This document shows, piece after piece, positions 38,679-46,558 of a stretch of DNA of 64,000 nt. The notes under the pieces are model-generated. The model ran no database searches. It was not told the origin of the DNA and was given only the letters and a program-made list of their open reading frames with translations. Positions within the stretch are counted from its first letter, which is position 1. Every line of letters starts with the position of its first letter. Where the stretch lies: contig NZ_CP016808.1 in the NCBI RefSeq assembly GCF_002741035.1, forward strand, positions 868,001-932,000, given 5' to 3'. Position numbers and translations under genes: made by a program. The stretch comes from Paenibacillus sp. BIHB 4019 (GTDB lineage Bacteria; Bacillota; Bacilli; Paenibacillales; Paenibacillaceae).

Positions 38679-41600
38679 CTATCTCCCCGTGCCTTGGAAG
38701 TCATTGCGCACCGAGAAGCTTGATTCAAACATCGCGATATCCCCGTATTGAAAGCGATACGTCTGACCGCTATAACTCACACTGCTCAGCGGCTGTCCTT
38801 CAATTTCCCACATATTCGCCATTGGCGCGTCATACCGGATTTCCGGATTCGCCTTGCGCTCCTGCTGGTAGGCACTCAGGTCAAAATGAACCATCAGGTA
38901 GCCATTTTTCAAAAACGCCGCTTCGCTGCCATTTAGTGCCCCGCCGTTTTGCCTCGCGACCTCTAAAATAGTCGTGCCCTTCGGCAGCACATACGGCGCG
39001 ATCGGCAGGCTGTACTCCCCATACCATCGCTGCACACTCCGCATCGCTTGCACCGCATTCACACTTGCCGGTACTTGCGGGCCGCTTGGTCCCACTAGCG
39101 TACGGGACGCATACGGCAGCTCTTCCAAGCCGTAACCTGCACTAATGACCGTTTTCCGCGTAATGTAGTGCTTCCAGAACTTCTCCCATGAAGCGCCAAA
39201 CCGATTCGCTGGCGACAAGAGATAATCATATTCATAGCTCGCCGCTTGGCTCAGCGAGGTCGTCGTCACCCCGCGCAGCAAATCCGCCAGCTGATATGTC
39301 CGGCTGTACAGCTCCTGATCCCGTGCCGACCCGACTTTAATCAGCTTGTTCCGTGGACCGGATACGTCGTAGTACAAGTCGACTTCTTGCGCACTTCCTC
39401 CCTGCTTGCTCACAAACCAGAAGCTCGGCTGGATCTGAATGCCCGCGTCCTTGCCGCTGTAGCTGCCGATGGTTTCAAAATAGAATGAGATCGGGTACCC
39501 ATTATGTGGCACTGTGGCCGCTTCCCGTGGATGCGAGCCCGGTCGAATCGGCAGCAGGCGTAAAGGCTGGCTTGCTAGAACCGTCTCTTCCCGGTCCTTC
39601 GTCCGTCCACCGGATTCATAGACGTAGCCCGAATGCTGCTTCGAGCCTTTCGCGGTGCGAAACACTGATTCATAGCGCAGGTCGCCTATATCGGTGATGG
39701 TAAAATCCGAAATGCGGCCTTGCACCGTAAAGAGCAGCGTGCGGCTTGCTCCGTAGTTCGCGAGATCGCCATTGAAATCGGTCTGATAGGCCGATGAACC
39801 ATCTGGCGTATTAATCGCCCACGCCTGCGTCACCGCATCGTAATTCCCTTCTGGTACCCAGACTGGAATCCGGTACGTTTGCTTCGCTGCCCCAACGGGA
39901 TAATCGATCCACGTTTGTGCGGGATAGAAGGTGCTGCCGTGGTACACATCAAACGGGAATACAATCCGTTTGTTTCGTGTATATCTCGCATAGTCCCGGT
40001 TGCCGTAGCCAAGCTGATTCAAATGCGGCGCTGTCTCGTCAAAGTCGACGGAAAACTCCCGCCCCAGCACAAGCACCGTTCGCGCCATATTCGGAATGAC
40101 GCTCTGGTCAAAGCCGCGGTTTTCATCCGGCGCTTCAGAATCGTTGACCACGGGGGTATGGACGGTCACCGTGTTGAGTCCGTCAATCGGGAACGTTTGA
40201 ACATCCCCTTCGCCATTGATCGTCAGCAAGCTATCGTACGACAGGATGCCATCACTCGGCTCATCCCGGCTGTTCGCACGGGTACCGGGTATGATCAAGC
40301 CGCTCTCATAGAGGACATCTTCTCCGATCTCCTCGGCTTCCACGATATCGATTGTCTCTGGCGTTTCATCGTCCTGCTGCACGTCGTCCATGATGACGGA
40401 GCCGTCGAAATCCAGACGGTCATTCCATACCTTGATGCGCCCTACCTGCTCTTCTGCTTCTTCGGTCCAGTCCTCCGACGGCACGCTCGGGCGGCTGCTG
40501 CCGCCATCAATCGTTTCCCCTGCCAGCACTTTCGCACTGTACGGCGGCTTCTCCATATGCTCATCCGTCACGCCCCTTTGTACATCTGGCGCGGTGTAGC
40601 CGCTTGGCAGCAGCGTGATTGCCCCATAAGGCAGCGCATATTGGTTCAGCGTCGCTTGCTTGAGTCCCCATGCATCGAACGTCGTGATCTCCCAGTAGGC
40701 AAACGGCCGTTCCACGTCATATATATTCGTCACCGTTTCCGTTTCCTGATGGGGAACCGTTCTCGTTCTCGGGTTGCCATCCGCATCTTCACCATCCGAT
40801 TCCTCGGTTTCCCACTTTAACGTGTACGTTTTGGTAACGGGAATTTTAAACGTACAGGTTCCTATTTCCTGATCAAATGTATAGTCAAAGAGATACGCTT
40901 TGCCGAATACATTTGCATACAGCGCGTCACTGCTCGGAATCCCCTTGCTCACATCAAATTGCTCTGCTCCTCGCGCATCTGCCCGAATCTCGCCTCGGGC
41001 ATCCGGCGTTATGGAGGTTTGGCTACGGCTTAGGCCCGGCTGTGGAACGCACATGTCGGAAGCCTCGCAGCTTTCTCCAGCGCAGCCCACTCTAATTACG
41101 CGACTGGCAATGAGGTCATATCCGTCCTTTTGCCAGCGCACCGTTATTTTCGCTGTACCCTCACGATGCGCTTCAATGGTTCCGCTTGGGGTCACACTGA
41201 CAACAGCGGAACGGTCTGAACTCCAGACCGCTGAGGGCGGATTGACTGCATACCACGTATCTGAGCCCTCAAATCCTTGCGTCAACACTTCACCACGCAG
41301 CAAGGTACTTTCACCGACCTGGGTAATCTCATCCCCTACAATTCGTATTTCTTTCGTTTGCTTGTCCTCGCCTCGCCATGTTATTTTTGCTCTAAACTCA
41401 TATTCGACGGTATATTTAGTTGGTGTGCCTGGCGTAGTCACCGAAAAAGGGGTTTGAGTTGTATAACTAGGACCACCCGTTTTGACTTTAAACACTAGCT
41501 TCTTACTCAAATCTCCATTAGGCGCAAGGCTTTCTCCTTCATAAGCATCATCAGTCGCATCATCTACAAAGCTATGCTCACTTGTATTCGTAGAAATATA

Positions 41601-42053
41601 CCATTTCACTAAATCATCTTTTGCATGTTGTACATTATTAGCATCTTTGAAAACAGTTGGAGCATAGGGCTCCATATCCGTTACACCTGTAAAGCTCGTA
41701 ATAGCAGGATAAGGATTATTGGTTGAGCCAATATTCCTTGCATCCACATAAGGGTCATAACCAGCACTTCCCGCCTCTTCAGATCCTGCTCTAAAATAAC
41801 CATTATCCAATTGATACCATACCACTTTAGGATGGACGTCTTGAATATTGATGACAGGGTAGGTCTTCGTTTGTTTCCGAGTAGGGCCAGCCGGATTTAC
41901 AGTTGGCGGAGCTGCAGTTGGAACTGCTGGGCTAGCCGTGATTTGAGTTCCTGCGGCAGCGGCACTCCACTCCTTCAGCATCCATCCAATAGTTACAAGG
42001 AGACTTATCCCGCATAAAACCTGCAAGCCTTTTTTTAAAACTATAGTTTTCAT
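38679..42053 (-). CDS. Large exported DUF5704-like protein
   Basis: 1124 residues. An N-terminal signal or anchor helix (GLQVLCGISLLVTIGWML) leads to a very long extracellular, beta-rich protein. A Big_2-like bacterial Ig domain is visible at about 245-320 (GTIEAHREGTAKITVRWQKD). Four Cys at about 323-345 (GCAGESCEASDMC) could form disulfides. Similar proteins in Paenibacillus are annotated DUF5704, with no known function. It starts 7 bp after the SLH gene and stops 24 bp before toxin 2, so it may be co-transcribed with both. It could be a surface adaptor or translocation partner of the toxins; that is inference. Confidence 0.65.
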   Translation of the reverse strand: MKTIVLKKGLQVLCGISLLVTIGWMLKEWSAAAAGTQITASPAVPTAAPPTVNPAGPTRKQTKTYPVINIQDVHPKVVWYQLDNGYFRAGSEEAGSAGYDPYVDARNIGSTNNPYPAITSFTGVTDMEPYAPTVFKDANNVQHAKDDLVKWYISTNTSEHSFVDDATDDAYEGESLAPNGDLSKKLVFKVKTGGPSYTTQTPFSVTTPGTPTKYTVEYEFRAKITWRGEDKQTKEIRIVGDEITQVGESTLLRGEVLTQGFEGSDTWYAVNPPSAVWSSDRSAVVSVTPSGTIEAHREGTAKITVRWQKDGYDLIASRVIRVGCAGESCEASDMCVPQPGLSRSQTSITPDARGEIRADARGAEQFDVSKGIPSSDALYANVFGKAYLFDYTFDQEIGTCTFKIPVTKTYTLKWETEESDGEDADGNPRTRTVPHQETETVTNIYDVERPFAYWEITTFDAWGLKQATLNQYALPYGAITLLPSGYTAPDVQRGVTDEHMEKPPYSAKVLAGETIDGGSSRPSVPSEDWTEEAEEQVGRIKVWNDRLDFDGSVIMDDVQQDDETPETIDIVEAEEIGEDVLYESGLIIPGTRANSRDEPSDGILSYDSLLTINGEGDVQTFPIDGLNTVTVHTPVVNDSEAPDENRGFDQSVIPNMARTVLVLGREFSVDFDETAPHLNQLGYGNRDYARYTRNKRIVFPFDVYHGSTFYPAQTWIDYPVGAAKQTYRIPVWVPEGNYDAVTQAWAINTPDGSSAYQTDFNGDLANYGASRTLLFTVQGRISDFTITDIGDLRYESVFRTAKGSKQHSGYVYESGGRTKDREETVLASQPLRLLPIRPGSHPREAATVPHNGYPISFYFETIGSYSGKDAGIQIQPSFWFVSKQGGSAQEVDLYYDVSGPRNKLIKVGSARDQELYSRTYQLADLLRGVTTTSLSQAASYEYDYLLSPANRFGASWEKFWKHYITRKTVISAGYGLEELPYASRTLVGPSGPQVPASVNAVQAMRSVQRWYGEYSLPIAPYVLPKGTTILEVARQNGGALNGSEAAFLKNGYLMVHFDLSAYQQERKANPEIRYDAPMANMWEIEGQPLSSVSYSGQTYRFQYGDIAMFESSFSVRNDFQGTGR

Positions 42054-42060
42054 GCTTCAC

Positions 42061-43353
42061 CTACCTGTGGAATTCCACAATGCCCCATGTGCCGTCCGCT
42101 GCCTTTATATCAATTCCCGAACCAGGATATCTAGAGCTTTGCCAAAACTTAATCGGCTTCCCTACTTGCAGGAAATCGGAGAACTTTTGATAGGTTTGTA
42201 GTGGACCAAAACGATTAGGTACAGTTGTATAACCATACACATCAAACAAATCTTCCTTACTATGAATTCTGGATCCTGCTATCCAATCAAAGGAATTTGA
42301 ATAGGAAGTGGGATCGGCAAATTCTACTGCCGCCGTTACCGTAACTTCCGTATAGATACTAAAAGAATCCCCTTGAACACGAATAAACATGTCTGCAAAA
42401 ATACTCCGATCCTCACTGCCTAGTGGCTGTGAATTATCCACAACAATAAAACGATTCATAACCATCGTGCCTCTGTTATATTTCAACGCCAAATCTTTCC
42501 CCATTACATCATAGATGGTAGCTGGCTTCTTACTTAGCGATATCCCGCCTGTCGCTTTACCCAAGCTGATAGCGTTCGTCCCATACACGCCAACTTCCCT
42601 TAGCTCGTTTAAACCTTTGTAACTCTCAGCTTTGCTTCCCTCTATTTTTAAATATCTATAAATCATTACAGCCACTTCCGCACGTGTGGTCGTATCGTTT
42701 AGCCCAAAGCTGTCATCCGGCTTCCCTTTCATCAGTCCTGTTCCGCGTGCTATCGCTATGTACGGTACTTGAGTCTCGCTAATCCCAACTTTATACGTTT
42801 CCGTAAATGGCAAAAGTGTACCCTCAACTTCTTTTAGTGCCGTTGCAAAGCTTTCCTCACTGCGAACCAGACCTTGCGTGAACCACTTCGCCATATCATA
42901 TCTAGTCATCGCTTGATTGGGATTAAATTTCCCGCCCGTTGCATCACCGGATTTAATAAAGCCCGCTCCAACTGCACTATTAATGGCACTCGCTGCCCAG
43001 TAACTGCTAGGCACATCCGAAAATCCAACCTTGCTGCCGTCATTTTTATTGTTCGTAATACGCACCAATACGCTAGCTAATTCTGCTCGTGTAATCAGTC
43101 CATTAGGCTTAAACGTTCCGTTTGCATACCCTTTTAAGTAACCATCTGCTACTGCCTGCTTAATCGTTGCCTCAGCCCAATGCCCCTTTATATCTGTAAA
43201 AACAGGAGCTACAGACGCACTTGCATATATTTTCCTTACACCTGGCTGGCTTGATTCACTGCTTTCTTGTGCTTTAGCTTGGACGGCTCCACTTGATACA
43301 AGCATTCCTGCTACTAGCACCCCTGCTGCTATGTTTATTTTGTATTTATTCAT
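42061..43353 (-). CDS. SLH-domain cell-surface protein
   Basis: 430 residues. A signal peptide (NIAAGVLVAGMLVSSGAVQA) is followed by three S-layer homology domains: about 50-95 (FTDIKGHWAEATIKQAVADG), 108-150 (FSDVPSSYWAASAINSAV) and 190-235 (PYIAIARGTGLMKGKPDDSF). SLH trios bind pyruvylated secondary cell-wall polymers. The C-terminal 190 residues are unrecognised. It is in an apparent operon with the DUF5704-like gene, which suggests the two form a wall-anchored surface complex near the toxin export system. Confidence 0.88.
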   Translation of the reverse strand: MNKYKINIAAGVLVAGMLVSSGAVQAKAQESSESSQPGVRKIYASASVAPVFTDIKGHWAEATIKQAVADGYLKGYANGTFKPNGLITRAELASVLVRITNNKNDGSKVGFSDVPSSYWAASAINSAVGAGFIKSGDATGGKFNPNQAMTRYDMAKWFTQGLVRSEESFATALKEVEGTLLPFTETYKVGISETQVPYIAIARGTGLMKGKPDDSFGLNDTTTRAEVAVMIYRYLKIEGSKAESYKGLNELREVGVYGTNAISLGKATGGISLSKKPATIYDVMGKDLALKYNRGTMVMNRFIVVDNSQPLGSEDRSIFADMFIRVQGDSFSIYTEVTVTAAVEFADPTSYSNSFDWIAGSRIHSKEDLFDVYGYTTVPNRFGPLQTYQKFSDFLQVGKPIKFWQSSRYPGSGIDIKAADGTWGIVEFHR

Positions 43354-43403
43354 TGTTACATTCTCTCCTTCTGAGCTCTAATGAAATGGTCCCATACAAA
43401 ATC

Positions 43404-43484
43404 AAAAAAAGAGCCTATACCGCAAAATCTTTTTCCAGCAAGCCCTATTGCGCCATAGCTGACTTAAGTTTGGGGGTAGGCTCT
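43404..43484 (-). terminator. Long hairpin between CdiI-like and SLH genes
   Basis: Stem AGAGCCTA / TAGGCTCT (43410-43417, 43477-43484) flanks a 59-nt loop and is followed by a minus-strand T7 run. It lies directly after the CdiI-like gene at 43502. The long loop is unusual for a simple terminator. Confidence 0.5.
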
Positions 43485-43501
43485 AGTTGTTGAAAAATCT
43501 T

Positions 43502-43786
43502 TCAATGGTTGGATAGCTTTATCATAAACAATTCAATCATTTGCTCTACTTTTTTTATGGTTAAATTTCTTCTGCCATGTAAATAAATAATTTTTTTGAT
43601 CTCTTCCCAGTTGCGAAGCTCATCAATCTCTTTAATTTCTTGACACAATCCATCTACTTGAAAAGGTAATTCACGCTCTTCGAATTCATCCATTAATTTA
43701 TCTAGATCAGCATAATCCATACTCCAGTTAAAATAACTTTCAATGAAATACTTTAGATTTTCGTATTTTCCTTGTTCAATGCTCAT
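43502..43786 (-). CDS. CdiI-like immunity protein
   Basis: 94 residues: YENLKYFIESYFNWSMDYAD, FEERELPFQVDGLCQEI, with an acidic helical C-terminus. It resembles contact-dependent inhibition immunity proteins (CdiI_2-like), small acidic cytoplasmic proteins that block nuclease toxins. AAGGAGAGGAG precedes the ATG. No intact cognate toxin is adjacent, so it is an orphan immunity gene. Confidence 0.55.
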   Translation of the reverse strand: MSIEQGKYENLKYFIESYFNWSMDYADLDKLMDEFEERELPFQVDGLCQEIKEIDELRNWEEIKKIIYLHGRRNLTIKKVEQMIELFMIKLSNH

Positions 43787-44145
43787 GCACTCCTCTCCTT
43801 ATTGCAATGAGGGAACCATTCTTATAGTTTTTATCAGAAGTAGTTATCTATTCTTGTCCAAAGCTTTCAAGAAATTTTCTTATTCTAGTTAATTTTAATG
43901 TATTGAGCAAGCCAACATTTAAACATGCCCATAGAGGCACCATATCAAACCTATGCATAAACCTCTCTATTTGCTACTCCATATAGAAAAATTTCATCAC
44001 TGCAAAACTAAATACTTTACGGTTACCAAATGTATGCCTCTAATGGCTCAAGCACTTAGCTTTCGGCACTGGTGCCATTAAGGCAAATGCAAACATAGCA
44101 GGCAATCATCGCCTTCTATTTGACTGAAATTATCATCGCTAATTT
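43787..44145. other. Gene-free AT-rich spacer
   Basis: About 360 bp in the immunity cluster. I see no supported frame, hairpin or promoter on either strand; it is probably decayed coding sequence. Confidence 0.4.
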
Positions 44146-44562
44146 TTAGGCTGAGCCTAAATGAATCTTATTTTTTATTATATTGACATAGCCTTCCTTC
44201 TGTTCATCGAACATCCAAACATCTGCTAAATCTATTAAGTTGTTCTTTTCAACATTTACAATCATTCTATCTAATTTACTCTTATATGCTGAGAGCATTT
44301 CCGAACTAACAGATGATAACTTTTCCATTAACCCCATTGAATCAATATCAGCATAGAAAGTTGTCTTTTGTTCATCAATCCTTTCAAAAATTTTAAACGT
44401 CGCTAAATCTGTAAAAACATCCTGCCTTATACAACGAATCAAATCAAAGTTCGATAACTCAGAAAGACATTTGCCTGTAATTTCTAAGTGCCATAGAGGT
44501 AGTGACATATCAGAAAACTGTGTTGCATTTTGTACTACACTTTCATATTCTTCATTAGTCAA
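44146..44562 (-). CDS. Immunity-like protein (CdiI_3-like)
   Basis: 138 residues. The segment LEITGKCLSELSNFDLIRCI followed by RQDVFTDLATF resembles immunity proteins of contact-dependent toxins, where it reads L-DL...DLAR.IRQ. The only start in reach is TTG 44560-44562 with a poor site (GAG three bases upstream) directly after a stop codon, so the gene may have lost its true start. Confidence 0.5.
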   Translation of the reverse strand: MTNEEYESVVQNATQFSDMSLPLWHLEITGKCLSELSNFDLIRCIRQDVFTDLATFKIFERIDEQKTTFYADIDSMGLMEKLSSVSSEMLSAYKSKLDRMIVNVEKNNLIDLADVWMFDEQKEGYVNIIKNKIHLGSA

Positions 44563-44644
44563 TTACTCTATAAATGTCTTTTTCTATTAATCATATACAT
44601 ATTCAATTAAGCCAACCGCCGATATACCTATTATTTAATCATTT

Positions 44645-45130
44645 TTAATAAATATAGTTCCCATTGAAATTACAATACTCACGACCATCAAAAATACCTA
44701 AAGATATATAATTTAACCAAAAATTATTATCTTCTAGATAAATACGCTCCTTAGTGAAAAAGCACAATTCATTATCGCCGTTTGACAAAAATAACGCGTT
44801 AGAATGGTTTTTCTTCATCAAATTAAACACAAGTAATAGCACAAACTCATATGTTTTATTGTTATATTCGTTATTTATAAATCGAAAGTTTAGTACACTT
44901 TCATACACAAATTCTTTTTTTAAGAATTGCGTGTCATAAGCGTTATATGGATATTCTCCCGACTCCATTTAATAAAGAACCAAACCTAATTTCTCTCTAA
45001 ACTGATTAATTTCAATACCTTTAGATAGTTTTATTGTTTCAATATCTTCTAGTCCCATATTTTTCAGTTCTTCAATCAGAAGATGTTCATTGATTTTTTT
45101 CTCAATTTTGAGAGAATACTCAATAGCCAT
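44645..45130 (-). pseudogene. Immunity gene split by an in-frame stop
   Basis: Two parts in one frame. Codons 1-53 (ATG 45128-45130, AIEYSLKIEKKINEHLLIEEL) end at TAA 44969-44971, and the very next codon is ATG, reading on through GEYPYNAYDTQFLKKEFVY to 44645. Joined, they give about 161 residues resembling SitI3-type immunity proteins. The family call is tentative; the nonsense codon is certain. The second part could still be translated from its own ATG but lacks a clear ribosome site. Confidence 0.6.
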
Positions 45131-45242
45131 TAGACAACTCCTCAATGTTTAATATGCAAAACTATACTGCAGCTAGTTGAACATAATTCATTCATGGAAA
45201 AAGATGAAAAATACTACCTTTACTATCAATAGCAATTAATTC

Positions 45243-45773
45243 TTAAAGACCAGGTATTGGCCAATCGGATAGCTGTTTTTTTAAAGCATTTATATCCCCT
45301 GTCCAATCTGATAGATTTAAAACTACTTTTTCAGTCTGACCTTCTAAAATCTTCACTTGTACGTTTGAGGCAATATTTCTTGGAGAGGTTTTGGGTTTTG
45401 GTGAATAGCAGTCAAAAATTTCTCCCTCTATTTTATAATCTGAGTTTTTAGAGTATTTTCGACTTTTGGATTTTGTTCAATTTTAAATCCGTTTTTAGCT
45501 AATATGTCAGCAGCTTCATTTTCACGTTCTAAAGATCGTATGTTATCTAGATCTGGATCGTTGTAATTCACCTTTGTTTTAGTCCCCGTAGGACTAGAGT
45601 TTGAATCAGGGAGGCCACTAGGCTTAGTCCTCTCCCCCAATACCTCCTGCCATCGCCATGAGGCCGCCCACTAACATCACGGTATCGCCCGTTACTTTCC
45701 CGAACTGATAGCCCACCGTATCCTTACCCACTCCGCTTCCTTCATTATTACTCTCTACTACAAAAACATTCAT
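45243..45773 (-). pseudogene. Orphan CdiA-C-like toxin cassette, frameshifted
   Basis: Three segments in different frames form one toxin end. 45773-45630 repeats the trunk of toxin 3 (VVESNNEGSGVGKDTVGYQ, TGDTVMLVGGLMAMAGG). The next frame gives DLDNIRSLERENEAADILAK and FKIEQNPKV. After another shift near 45470 the frame reads DYKIEGEIFDCYSP, NIASNVQVKILEGQTEKVV and LSDWTGDINALKKQLSDWP, ending at 45243. This is the CdiA C-terminal RNase-type toxin domain, often tRNA-cleaving. It is a silenced spare cassette or relic of a fourth toxin. Confidence 0.75.
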
Positions 45774-45944
45774 TTCAATTTAGATGAAGACCGCCCATAA
45801 AGGCTTGTCTTCTAATTTTGAACAATAATAAACCACATCAAGTCGTTACACTCGAATGTGGAATATTAGTTCAATTCGATTTACATATGTTAGATATGTT
45901 TTTGGTTGAATTATTTATTATTTCGGTACCGGTAGCCAAACAGC

Positions 45945-46547
45945 TTAACCACTTACTATACATTTTTCTAACATCCATTTTTTTGCTTCATCTGATTTCA
46001 ACAAAACTGGTTTCTCCAACGTACCGATATTAATACTTTTAATATGAGCTTCTTCTATACCTTTGATATTTATCAAAGTTACTCCGTTTAATAAAGTTTC
46101 TTCAAATGTCGCTACACTTATATCTATATTTTCTAGTCTTGCCCAACTAAAATCCGTTAAGTAAAACGATACATTAATCAAATTACAATCTACTAAATAT
46201 GCATTTCTAAATATTGCTTCCCAACAATCACCTTTACTAAATCTACTACTTTTAATGACGCAGTTAGAAAAATCTGTATATCTGAGATCTGATTTATAAA
46301 AATCACATTTATCCAAATATGCATTTTTAAATGTTGACGAGGCTAATAATGATGTGTGAAAATCAATATTTTCCAGTTTGAGATCATCAAAAGTACAATC
46401 TATTAAATATGCTTGTTCAAGCAATATATTGGATAAATCAAAACTTCTTAAGTCCGCTTCATCTAACTTTAACATTTCTCCTTCTTTACCAGTTGTCTCA
46501 ACCCACTTTTTATGCAAATGAAACATACTAAGAATATCTTCTTCCAT
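45945..46547 (-). CDS. Pentapeptide-repeat protein, presumed toxin 3 immunity
   Basis: 200 residues. An N-terminal helix (EEDILSMFHLHKKWVETTG) is followed by pentapeptide repeats A(D/N)LXX-like from about 30 to 165: LDEADLRSFDLSNILLEQAY, CDFYKSDLRYTDFSNCVIKS, which build a right-handed beta helix. Some pentapeptide proteins mimic DNA and protect gyrase. Here the place right behind toxin 3 suggests immunity. The ATG 46545-46547 lies 11 bp after the toxin stop, and the ribosome site AAGGAG overlaps that stop. Confidence 0.75.
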   Translation of the reverse strand: MEEDILSMFHLHKKWVETTGKEGEMLKLDEADLRSFDLSNILLEQAYLIDCTFDDLKLENIDFHTSLLASSTFKNAYLDKCDFYKSDLRYTDFSNCVIKSSRFSKGDCWEAIFRNAYLVDCNLINVSFYLTDFSWARLENIDISVATFEETLLNGVTLINIKGIEEAHIKSINIGTLEKPVLLKSDEAKKWMLEKCIVSG

Positions 46548-46558
46548 TTTCTCACTCC

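Noticed and set aside
43404..43484. Long-loop hairpin considered as a riboswitch or small RNA
   Set aside because: The loop has no recognised aptamer features; kept only as a weak terminator.
45786..45812. Hairpin GAAGAC / GTCTTC after the pentapeptide gene
   Set aside because: It lacks a T-run on either strand, so I did not call a terminator.
45818..46033. 71-codon plus-strand frame
   Set aside because: It overlaps the pentapeptide gene end, has no ribosome site, and the hydrophobic run is chance AT-rich sequence.
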